A stretch of 7,208 bases of DNA from positions 1 to 7,208 of the forward strand of contig JAFGKQ010000015.1 of assembly GCA_016928495.1 (NCBI GenBank). The letters run 5' to 3'. This DNA is from Candidatus Fermentibacterales bacterium (lineage in GTDB: Bacteria; Fermentibacterota; Fermentibacteria; Fermentibacterales; JAFGKQ01). A program made the translations under genes and the position numbers. Of this stretch, positions 1 through 6,290 are shown one piece after another (the first letter of the stretch is position 1; every line of letters begins with the position of its first letter). The notes under the pieces are model-generated. The model made no database searches. It was not told the origin of the DNA and was given only the letters and a program-made list of their open reading frames with translations.

Positions 1-2
1 CG

Positions 3-1409
3 ACCTTCCCTGTGGAGCCATCCGGGGAGCTGCCGGAGCCCGGGCCCCCTGCCGGGGCACTGGACGCGCAGCCGGTCCTCGAGGAACAGCCGGAGCCCCC
101 ACCTCCCATCGAGGAGGACGAGGACCTCGATCTCCTGCTGCCGGAGGGAGAAGAGGAGGACGAAGAGCAGGCGGAGCCGGAGCAGGAAACCCGACGCCCC
201 GAGCCCCGGCCATCGCTCGAGTCGCGGCCTTCGCTCCGGCCCGAGCCCCGGGTCTCGAGGCCCGGTCCCTCGTCAGATGTCCTCGAGGCTCTCGTGCAGC
301 GGGAGCCCGCTCCGGTTTCCGAAGAGGATGCGTTCGTCCCCTCGGGCAGGATGATCCGCCTCTTCGACTATTCGACCTGCGCCGGTTGAGCCAGCAAGGT
401 CAGCTCTGCCAGGCTGGCGGGGCTTCTCAGAGAGATAGATCTACCGGGGTCGGAGAACCTGATAGTGAGCATCGAGACGATGGACGATGCCGGCGTCTAC
501 AGGCTGGACGACGAGTCTGCCCTCGTGCAGACCGTGGATTTCTTCCCGCCCGTGGTGGACGATGCGCTGGCCTACGGCAGGATCGCCGCCGCCAACTGCC
601 TCTCGGATATCTGGGCGATGGGAGCCAAGCCCCTCACAGCCATGAACCTGCTCTGCTATCCCAGCTCCCAGATCCCGGAAGAGGTCGTGGCGGACATCCT
701 CAGGGGCGGAATAGAGAAGCTCCGCGAGGCCGGAGTATGCCTTCTCGGAGGCCACACCGCCGAGCAGAAGGAGATCCTCTTCGGAATGAGCGTGACGGGG
801 GTGATGGACCCGGCCAGGGCGCTGACCAATGCGTCGGCCAGACCGGGGGACAAGCTCATCCTCACCAAGCCGCTGGGATCGGGGGTGCTCTCGACCGCCC
901 TGAGGGCGGACCGGGTCTCCCCGGACGACTACCAGACCCTCGTGAAGAGCCTGGAGCGTCTCAACCTCTATGCCTCCCGGGCGGCGACCGCGTTCGATGT
1001 CAGCGCCATGACCGACATCACCGGCTACGGGCTGATGGGGCACAGCTTGCCGATGGCGCGGAATGCGGGAGTCAGCATGGTCTTCTGGGCGGCCGCACTC
1101 CCCCTGCTCCCCGGCGCGGCCGATCTGGCCGCCGAGTTCATGCCCGGCGGCTCCGTTCTCAACAGGCAGCAGACCGAGCCGTTCTGCTACGTCGACGATC
1201 TGGTCGACCAGGCCGTTGCCGACCTGGCCTTCGATGCACAGACATCGGGAGGCCTGCTCTTCGCCGTCAGGCCGGATCAGGCGGAAGAGGCCCTCGCGGC
1301 TGTGGTGGAGGCAGGTGACGTCAGCGCGGCGATAGTCGGAGAGGTCTTCAGCCTTCCTGAAGCTGCAAGCGCTCAGACCGCCCATCCTCTGCTCTCGCTC
1401 ATCCCCTGA
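3..1409 (+). CDS. selD: Selenide, water dikinase (SelD copy 1), Sec-containing, with N-terminal extension; 5' partial
   Basis: Makes selenophosphate from selenide and ATP, the selenium donor for Sec-tRNA(Sec) synthesis (and selenouridine where present); cytoplasmic. Seen: an open frame from base 3, interrupted only by TGA at 387-389, continues in the same frame to TGA 1407-1409. The TGA lies exactly at the catalytic Cys/Sec of SelD: IRLFDYSTCAG-Sec-ASK, with the conserved Lys three residues later. Downstream are SelD hallmarks: DDAGVYR (from 483), TVDFF, AANCLSDIWAMG, LLGGHT, MTDITGYGLMGH and DAQTSGGLL. From ATG 351 the protein would be 352 residues, the usual SelD length. However, the residues just before it (VPSGR) match copy 2 (VPTGR), ATG 351 has no well-placed Shine-Dalgarno, and the frame runs upstream to the window edge. 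A longer fused protein is therefore favoured. The extension (about 3-335) is Pro/Glu rich: an acidic patch (EEDEDLDLLLPEGEEEDEE), then Arg-Pro-Glu pseudo-repeats, probably a disordered tether. GTG 12 is the first in-frame start candidate. Not a pseudogene: the frame and all active-site motifs are intact. Confidence 0.9.
387..389 (+). other. In-frame UGA read as selenocysteine, SelD copy 1
   Basis: The codon sits in tgc gcc ggt TGA gcc agc aag (C-A-G-Sec-A-S-K), aligned with Cys17 of E. coli SelD (AGCGCK), a position occupied by Sec in many SelD proteins. SelD sequence is conserved on both sides of it in one frame. UGA also terminates this same gene at 1407-1409, so readthrough must be site-specific. 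The alternative is translation restarting at ATG 465 or 480, which would lose the catalytic loop. Confidence 0.88.
402..424 (+). promoter_or_regulatory. Candidate bacterial SECIS hairpin, SelD copy 1
   Basis: AGCTCTGCCA (402-411) pairs with TGGCGGGGCT (415-424) as ten continuous pairs, two of them G-U, closed by the triloop GGC at 412-414. The loop lies 23-25 bases after the UGA. Bacterial SECIS elements are stem-loops inside the coding region shortly after the UGA, with guanine in the apical loop, and they recruit SelB with Sec-tRNA. The same loop, 3' arm and spacing recur in copy 2. A competing 6-bp stem (390-395 with 413-418) could also form. Folding was judged by eye. Confidence 0.62.
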
Positions 1410-1428
1410 TTCCTGATCGCGAAAGCAG

Positions 1429-1444
1429 AGCCCGCGGCCGGGCT
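1429..1444 (+). terminator. GC-rich intergenic hairpin (possible weak terminator)
   Basis: AGCCCG (1429-1434) and CGGGCT (1439-1444) form a perfect 6-bp stem around a CGGC loop, 20 bases after the stop of selD copy 1. No T-run follows, so it is not a standard Rho-independent terminator. It could act as a Rho-type end, a pause site or a 3'-end stabiliser. Confidence 0.3.
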
Positions 1445-1452
1445 GCGGGGGA

Positions 1453-1483
1453 CTGACGCCCCGGTGTAGCACCCGGCTATAAT
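1453..1483 (+). promoter_or_regulatory. Candidate sigma70-type promoter for selD copy 2
   Basis: A perfect TATAAT at 1478-1483 stands out in GC-rich sequence. The best -35 match is CTGACG at 1453-1458 (four of six against TTGACA), with a long 19-bp spacer. It lies 47 bases before the TTG start of selD copy 2 and follows the hairpin at 1429-1444. This suggests copy 2 can be transcribed separately from copy 1. The weak -35 and long spacer limit confidence. Confidence 0.4.
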
Positions 1484-1520
1484 GCCTGCTGACCCTGGCA
1501 AGACACTGCCACCGGAGAAC

Positions 1521-1525
1521 AGGAG
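1521..1525 (+). promoter_or_regulatory. Ribosome binding site deciding the TTG start of selD copy 2
   Basis: AGGAG lies five bases before TTG 1531. No ATG or GTG is in frame in the preceding stretch back to the promoter candidate. The later in-frame candidates (GTG 1552, GTG 1708, ATG 1732) lack an equally good site. This supports translation of the cysteine-rich domain as part of the SelD protein. Confidence 0.6.
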
Positions 1526-1530
1526 CGCTC

Positions 1531-2772
1531 TTGAGCAGACCCCGGCTCTATGTGGGCCGTGATTGCCCCTGCCCCAGCGACTGCACCAGGCGCACGAAGT
1601 GCAAGGAGTGCATAGCTTTCCACAGGAAGAGGGGCGAGATGACCTACTGCGAGTACAGAGCGGACCCCGACAGCTCGAGGACACACCTCGGCCGGCCCCA
1701 GGACTCGGTGCCCACCGGGCGTCAGATCCGCATGCTCGAGTATGCCCCCTGTGCCGGTTGAGCAGGCAAGCTCAACCCCACCAGGCTGGCGGGGATGATG
1801 GACAGACTCCCCTCGACGGAGACACCGGATGTCGTCGTCGGCATCAGGGAAATGGACGACGCCGGAGTCTACCGGGTCTCGGACGGGCTCTCGCTCGTTC
1901 AGACCGTGGACTTCTTCTACCCGCCGCTGAACGATCCCGCGGGATGCGGACGCGTCGTGGCCGCCAACTGCCTTTCCGACGTCTGGGCCATGGGCGCCAG
2001 GCCGATCACTGCGATGAACATCCTGGCCTACCCCGCCGGGAGGATACCCCCCGAAGCCATCGAGGCCATGCTTGCCGGTGCCTGCGAGAAGCTCCGCGAG
2101 GCCGGAGTGGCGCTGCTCGGCGGACACACCCTCGAACAGGAGGAGCTGGTCTACGGTCTCAGCGTTACCGGGCTGGCCTCTGCCGACGGTCTCTTCAGGA
2201 ACGAGGGGGCAAGGCCGGGAGACCTGCTCATCCTGACCAAGCCGATCGGTACCGGGGTATACTGCAACGCCCTCCAGAAGGATACTCTCACACCCGCGCA
2301 GTACGAAGCCTTCGCTGGATCTATGGAGCGCTTGAACATGTATGCAGCCGATGCGCTGCGCGGCTCTCATCCTCACTGCGTGACCGATGTTACGGGCTTC
2401 GGCCTTCTCGGACACGCGCTTCCGATGGCCCGAGGCTCCGGCCTGGTCTTCAGGTTCGAGGCATCGAAGGTGCCGCTGCTGCCCGATGCGCTAGAGATGC
2501 TCCGGGAGTTCTCCTCTAAAGGGGTCTGCAAGTGCAGGGACCTGGTCGATCCGCACCTCGAGATCGGGAAGCACGTGGACGAGCGCTACGTTACCGCCTT
2601 CTCGGAGTCGCAGACTTCCGGAGGGCTTCTCGCCGCGGTCGATCCCGGCATCGCGCAGGATGCTCTTCGAGCTGTGAGGCACGCCGGAGACCAGTCGGCG
2701 GAGATCGTCGGCAGCGTCGTCGAAAGGCCGCCGGGATTGTCCGACGAGGTCTACCTCGAGATAGAGCCCTGA
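1531..2772 (+). CDS. selD: Selenide, water dikinase (SelD copy 2), Sec-containing, with N-terminal cysteine-rich domain
   Basis: Second selenophosphate synthetase, 413 residues counting Sec77 (TGA 1759-1761). Seen: residues 1-45 hold a Cys-rich module with C12, C14, C18, C24, C27, H31 and C40. The pattern is CxCx3Cx5CxxCx3H followed by RGEMTYC, probably a Zn or other metal site, and resembling from memory small proteins of the DUF6485 type. A short linker leads to VPTGRQIRMLEYAPCAG-Sec-AGK. SelD motifs follow: MDDAGVYR, TVDFF, AANCLSDVWAMGA, LLGGHT, VTDVTGFGLLGH and SQTSGGLL. By eye about half the residues match copy 1. Differences: the PGGSVLN segment of copy 1 (PGGTERN in E. coli) is replaced by a KGVCKCRD segment, and the Asp before QTSGG is Glu here. 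TTG 1531 is chosen for its AGGAG site. The gene is 121 bases after copy 1 and 7 bases before the peptidase gene. The N-terminal domain could sense or handle metal or selenium, but that is a guess. Confidence 0.9.
1756..1777 (+). other. Hairpin enclosing the Sec UGA of SelD copy 2
   Basis: GGTTGAGC (1756-1763) and GCTCAACC (1770-1777) are perfect 8-base complements around the loop AGGCAA. The UGA codon lies within the 5' arm. It shares only bases 1776-1777 with the SECIS candidate, so the two could alternate or stack. Copy 1 has no equivalent: only four of these pairs remain (388-391 with 403-406). No function is known to me. Confidence 0.4.
1759..1761 (+). other. In-frame UGA read as selenocysteine, SelD copy 2
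   Basis: Context tgt gcc ggt TGA gca ggc aag encodes C-A-G-Sec-A-G-K. It is nearly identical to copy 1 around the UGA and sits at the same catalytic position. The frame continues without a stop to 2772. Restart at ATG 1795 would remove the active-site loop. Confidence 0.88.
1776..1794 (+). promoter_or_regulatory. Candidate bacterial SECIS hairpin, SelD copy 2
   Basis: CCCC (1776-1779) pairs with GGGG (1791-1794). After an A-C mismatch, CCA (1781-1783) pairs with TGG (1787-1789) around the triloop GGC (1784-1786). The loop is 23-25 bases after the UGA, exactly as in copy 1. The 14 bases CCAGGCTGGCGGGG are identical in both copies. Two U-G pairs of copy 1 are C-G here, a half-compensatory change that keeps the stem. 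Confidence 0.58.
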
Positions 2773-2779
2773 TCCGGGA

Positions 2780-5626
2780 GTGAGGATCATGTGGGCATTG
2801 CTGCTCGCCATCTTCCTGTCGGCTCCCGCATCCGCCGGTGCTCCCGGTCACCCCGGCCCTGAGTGCACCGCGGACTACGAGTTGGACGTCCGGCTGGAGC
2901 CGGACAGCTCCCTTGTCTCGGGAAGAGTGACCATTCTCTTCACCAACGGCGTCTCGACCCTCGTGGACACGCTCTGGCTGCACCTCTACCCGAATGCCTA
3001 CAGGGACGAGACCACGGCTTTCGGACGTGACATGGATGCCAGGGCCTCCTACTCCTTCCGGGCCTCACCGCCGGACGAGAAGGGCTTCATCCTGCTCAGG
3101 GACTGGACCGCCGACGGCCAGCCGGTGGAGATGACAGTCGACGAGACACTGGCATTCACCCTTCTGCCCCAGCCGCTCCTGGAGGGCGACAGCGTGGAGC
3201 TGGCAGGGGAGTTCACGGTTCACGTCCCGGAGGTCTGGAGCAGGATGGGAAGGGTCGGCGAGAGCTATGCCATGACCCAGTGGTACCCCAAGGTCTGTGT
3301 CCTCGATGAGAGGGGCTGGCACCTATCCAGATACCGCGCCGAGGGCGAGTTCTATGGTGACTTCGGTCAGTACACCGTGAGGATCGAGCTTCCCGTGGAC
3401 TACGTGGTCGCCGCCACAGGGCGCTGCGACTCCGTCCTGCTGTCCCCCGACTCCGCCACCAGAATCGAGACCTGGGCCGCCGGCCCCGTTCATGACTTCG
3501 CCTGGATGGCCGGACCGGATGCTACGGTCAGGGACCACCTGTTCGTCTATCCCGACAGCATGGGAGGCTGCTCCATAAGCGTCCACCTGGTGCTGCTGGA
3601 CGACTCGCCCGACTACTGGAGCGAGGTCCCCGCGATAGTCGACTCCACGCTGCTCTACTACGGGCAGTGGTACGCTCCCTATCCATACGGGGATCTCTGG
3701 GTGGCCGACTGCAGCATGATAGGTTTCGCGGGCATGGAGTACCCGCAGCTCGTGCAGGTCGGGAGAGGCGTGCCGTTCCTCAGAGTCCTCGAGATGGTCC
3801 TGATGCACGAGATAGGCCATCAGTGGTTCTACGGCATGCTGGCCAACGACGAGGTGGATGAGGCCTGGCTGGACGAGGGCATGAACACCTTCAGCGAGCT
3901 GAGGTACTTCGAGAGGAAGTACGGCCCCGAAGGCAACCTGACCTCGACGCCCTCCTGGCTGGCGGAGCTCAGCGATACCGAGCAGACGGTCATGGTCTAC
4001 TCGGGGAGTGCGGTCGAAGGCGAGTCCAGGCCAGTCCTGAGCACTGCGACCGATGCGGGGGACGGCAGCTATTCGACCGGCGCCACCTACTACTCGAAGC
4101 CGGCGCTCTTCCTGAGGCTGCTGCAGCAGCAGGCGGGCCCGGAGCTCTTCGACCTGGCGATGAGGCTCTACTTCGAGAGGTTCACCTTCCATCACCCTCA
4201 CAGCGACGACTTCCAGGCCATCCTCGAGGAGGTTTCTGGAAGGTCCTGGCAGGAGGAGTTCGATTTCTGGCTGCGGGGCAGGTCGAGCATAGACGTGCTC
4301 GTCAGCGACCTGCGGGCCCTTCCGGGGGATTCCACGATGGTTGTCGTGCGCTGCGATGATCCGCTGCCTCACGAGCTCTCGGCGGATCTGCTGCTGACCG
4401 GTTCCCGGGGCGACTCACTGCTGATGAGAGCAACGCTGTCGCCGGAGCAACCCCGGGACACCCTGGTGGTCGAGGGAGCCTGGGCAAGGGCGACCTTCGA
4501 TCCCTTCTACAGGGTGCCGGACAGGGTGCCGCTGAACAACTCGCGGCCCTTCGAGCACGAGATCAGGCCTCTTCTCCTGCCCATTCCCCGACCGAGAGTC
4601 CTGAGCACCTACATCATCGCTCTGCCTCTCTGGTCCGGAAGCAGCCTCAGACTCGGCGCTATGGCCACCTCCTGTGCCATGCCCGTGTCCATGGGAGGCT
4701 CCGGTTCCTGGTCGGGCTTCGCCTCCGCCCCTCTGGAGGATGCATCCGAGCGGGGCTACTGGTCGCTTCAGTCGGTCGTCGCCGTATCGAGGTCGAGCCG
4801 ACATCTCCTCCGCACCCGCGCACTGGCCACGAGCTGCAACGGGATGCAGGCTCTCCGCTTCGGCCTTGATGTCGATCGGACCGGCGAGCTCAGGCGGAGT
4901 CCCCGACTGCGTGGATCGCTGTCCCTGGGATACCTCAGGGTCAGGCCATGGACCTCCTACGGCGAAGAGGACGTGGAGCCAGGCGACGGGTTCGAGCTGG
5001 GTCTCGGCATCGAGCTTAGCGATCCCGGATACTCCATCTGGTGGAACGGAGGGGCCCGCTTCACCGCATCGCCGGGCTGGAGCGGCCGAGCAGCCTACTC
5101 CAGAACGGAGGCGGAGATCGGCCTGGCCACCAGGGTCGGGCAGAGGTACCTGCTGCACACGAGGCTCTACGCAGGCGGCGTTTGCGGCGAGGCGCCCGTT
5201 CAGGCTCTCCTCAGGCCGGGAGGAGGCCTCATAGCCGAGGCCGTGGAGGACATGATGCTCCCGGTCAGGGGCTGCCTCTCCACCTCGGGGAACTACTACA
5301 TCAGGTCCGGTCCGGCTCTGCCGGGATACGGCGAGTCAGGGGAGAGGTTCCGTATCGGGGCAGCCCTCGAGCAGAGGCTCTTCGTGCCGGCTGAGCTTCC
5401 GCTTGGCGGTGATGCCTTCCTGTTCGGGGGGATCGGCCTGCTCGGGGACGACCTTCATACCGCACTGAGCACCGAAGGTCTGCTTGCCGACGCCGGAGCG
5501 GGTCTTCGGCTGCTCTTCCTCGAGGGGCTCTTCCCGTTCTGGGTATCCGACCCAGCTTCGGGAGAGGACCAGCTCGCGTTCCGCTGGCGCGTGAGGTTCC
5601 GTCCGGAAGGCCTTCAGCTCTTCTAG
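2780..5626 (+). CDS. Secreted M1-family zinc metallopeptidase with C-terminal outer-membrane-barrel-like region
   Basis: Likely an exported aminopeptidase-like enzyme of 948 residues. Seen: signal peptide (residues 1-19, MRIMWALLLAIFLSAPASA, AxA-type cleavage), then an M1-like N-terminal beta domain (about 25-230). The zinc motif is HEIGH (343-347) with the distal ligand Glu366 in WLDEG, giving HExxH-x18-E. AGMEYP (317-322) stands where M1 enzymes have GAMEN, and Tyr438 in TYYSKPALF fits the M1 catalytic Tyr. After a beta-rich linker, about 590-948 alternates polar and hydrophobic residues (SLSLGYLRVRP, RFRIGAALEQRLF, LAFRWRVRF) and ends in Phe, as outer-membrane barrels do. I infer anchoring in the outer membrane. 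The substitution of Asn by Tyr in GAMEN may alter N-terminal recognition. Start: GTG 2780 keeps Arg2 in the signal peptide, but ATG 2789 has the better GGGAG spacing. The short gap suggests cotranscription with selD copy 2. The catalytic assignment is firm; the barrel is inferred from pattern. Confidence 0.88.
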   Translation: MRIMWALLLAIFLSAPASAGAPGHPGPECTADYELDVRLEPDSSLVSGRVTILFTNGVSTLVDTLWLHLYPNAYRDETTAFGRDMDARASYSFRASPPDEKGFILLRDWTADGQPVEMTVDETLAFTLLPQPLLEGDSVELAGEFTVHVPEVWSRMGRVGESYAMTQWYPKVCVLDERGWHLSRYRAEGEFYGDFGQYTVRIELPVDYVVAATGRCDSVLLSPDSATRIETWAAGPVHDFAWMAGPDATVRDHLFVYPDSMGGCSISVHLVLLDDSPDYWSEVPAIVDSTLLYYGQWYAPYPYGDLWVADCSMIGFAGMEYPQLVQVGRGVPFLRVLEMVLMHEIGHQWFYGMLANDEVDEAWLDEGMNTFSELRYFERKYGPEGNLTSTPSWLAELSDTEQTVMVYSGSAVEGESRPVLSTATDAGDGSYSTGATYYSKPALFLRLLQQQAGPELFDLAMRLYFERFTFHHPHSDDFQAILEEVSGRSWQEEFDFWLRGRSSIDVLVSDLRALPGDSTMVVVRCDDPLPHELSADLLLTGSRGDSLLMRATLSPEQPRDTLVVEGAWARATFDPFYRVPDRVPLNNSRPFEHEIRPLLLPIPRPRVLSTYIIALPLWSGSSLRLGAMATSCAMPVSMGGSGSWSGFASAPLEDASERGYWSLQSVVAVSRSSRHLLRTRALATSCNGMQALRFGLDVDRTGELRRSPRLRGSLSLGYLRVRPWTSYGEEDVEPGDGFELGLGIELSDPGYSIWWNGGARFTASPGWSGRAAYSRTEAEIGLATRVGQRYLLHTRLYAGGVCGEAPVQALLRPGGGLIAEAVEDMMLPVRGCLSTSGNYYIRSGPALPGYGESGERFRIGAALEQRLFVPAELPLGGDAFLFGGIGLLGDDLHTALSTEGLLADAGAGLRLLFLEGLFPFWVSDPASGEDQLAFRWRVRFRPEGLQLF

Positions 5627-5630
5627 AAAC

Positions 5631-5672
5631 CCGGAGACCGTTCGGCCAGCACGAGCCGGCCCCGGTCCCCGG
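5631..5672 (+). terminator. Strong GC hairpin after the peptidase gene
   Basis: Nested stems follow the TAG at 5624-5626: CCGG 5631-5634 with 5669-5672, GACCG 5636-5640 with CGGTC 5663-5667, and GGCC 5644-5647 with 5658-5661. This is about 13 pairs with small interruptions. There is no T-run behind it, so it is at best a non-canonical terminator or an mRNA-end stabiliser. The rest of 5627-5761 holds only the ribosome binding site of the next gene. Confidence 0.35.
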
Positions 5673-5761
5673 AGAGCCATGGCGAGCCAGACCGGGCCTT
5701 CGTATGGAGGCAGGGCTGAAGTGTGCCCATATTCAGTCCCGCACGGAAAGGGGGGCTAGAC

Positions 5762-6196
5762 ATGCCTGACGAGACCGAGATCCTGAGAAAGGAGCTCGAT
5801 CACTACAGGACCGAACGGGAAAAGGTCAGGAGGATCATCGGACAGATCGGCGGGCAGAGCTCCGCGGGAAGGGACAGGGCGATCAACGCGGTGTTCCTGA
5901 GCGTTGTTCTGGCTGTCTTCCTCTTCGATATCGTCAGGCACATCGCCGGACTGCAGATACCTGCCATACCTCCCGTGCTGACCCTGGAGGTCGCGGTGCT
6001 GCTGGTTTCGCTGAAGATCGTCTGGATGATCCACAGGCAGCAGAAAATAGACCACTTCCAGTTCTGGATGCTCAACTCGATCGAGTTCCAGATGAACGCC
6101 ATGTCCGGGAGGATGAGGGAGATGGAGCAGGCCCTGGAGCGCCGGCCAGGAGGTCAGGCCACAGGCGAGCCCCCGGGGCAGGACCTGCAGAGCTGA
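5762..6196 (+). CDS. Small membrane protein with two helices flanked by coiled-coil segments, function unknown
   Basis: I do not recognise a named family. The 144-residue protein has a charged, heptad-like N-terminal helix (about 4-30). Transmembrane helix 1 is about 41-57 (INAVFLSVVLAVFLF) and helix 2 about 71-90 (PVLTLEVAVLLVSLKIVWMI). A second amphipathic helix (about 92-126) is rich in Gln, Met and Glu, and a Gly/Pro/Gln tail ends the chain. Both soluble helices probably lie on the same side of the membrane, most likely cytoplasmic because basic residues flank the helices (RDR before helix 1, HRQQK after helix 2). This could suit an oligomeric scaffold. The ATG is chosen because GGAAAGGGGGG at 5745-5755 lies six bases upstream; an in-frame GTG at 5723 would add 13 residues but lacks such a site. 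The gene converges on tRNA-Phe, its stop lying only four bases from the tRNA 3' end. Confidence 0.75.
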   Translation: MPDETEILRKELDHYRTEREKVRRIIGQIGGQSSAGRDRAINAVFLSVVLAVFLFDIVRHIAGLQIPAIPPVLTLEVAVLLVSLKIVWMIHRQQKIDHFQFWMLNSIEFQMNAMSGRMREMEQALERRPGGQATGEPPGQDLQS

Positions 6197-6200
6197 GTGG

Positions 6201-6276
<76 letters not shown>

Positions 6277-6290
6277 ACCCTGAGCGGGCC

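Noticed and set aside
390-418. Alternative 6-bp hairpin GCCAGC/GCTGGC directly after the first UGA as the SECIS
   Set aside because: The 402-424 stem is longer and continuous and is shared with copy 2 at the same distance; the equivalent of this stem in copy 2 has a mismatch and a wobble.
441-1472. Long minus-strand open frame (about 340 codons) opposite selD copy 1
   Set aside because: Shadow frame of GC-rich coding sequence; Arg/Gly/His-rich translation with no recognisable domain, whereas the plus strand encodes clear SelD motifs. The same holds for the long minus frames over selD copy 2 and the peptidase (for example 1477-2415 and 3323-4372).
387-1761. The UGAs as nonsense mutations making two pseudogenes, or as a genome-wide reassignment of UGA
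   Set aside because: Both fall at the same catalytic codon with all other motifs intact and a matched downstream hairpin. UGA is also the ordinary stop of both selD genes, the small membrane protein and the TIGR02757-family gene.
5679-5759. A 26-codon open frame (ATG 5679 to TAG 5757-5759) just before the small membrane protein, with GGAG nearby; possible leader peptide
   Set aside because: Too short and compositionally unremarkable; no run of regulatory codons or attenuator-like T-run. Kept only as a note.
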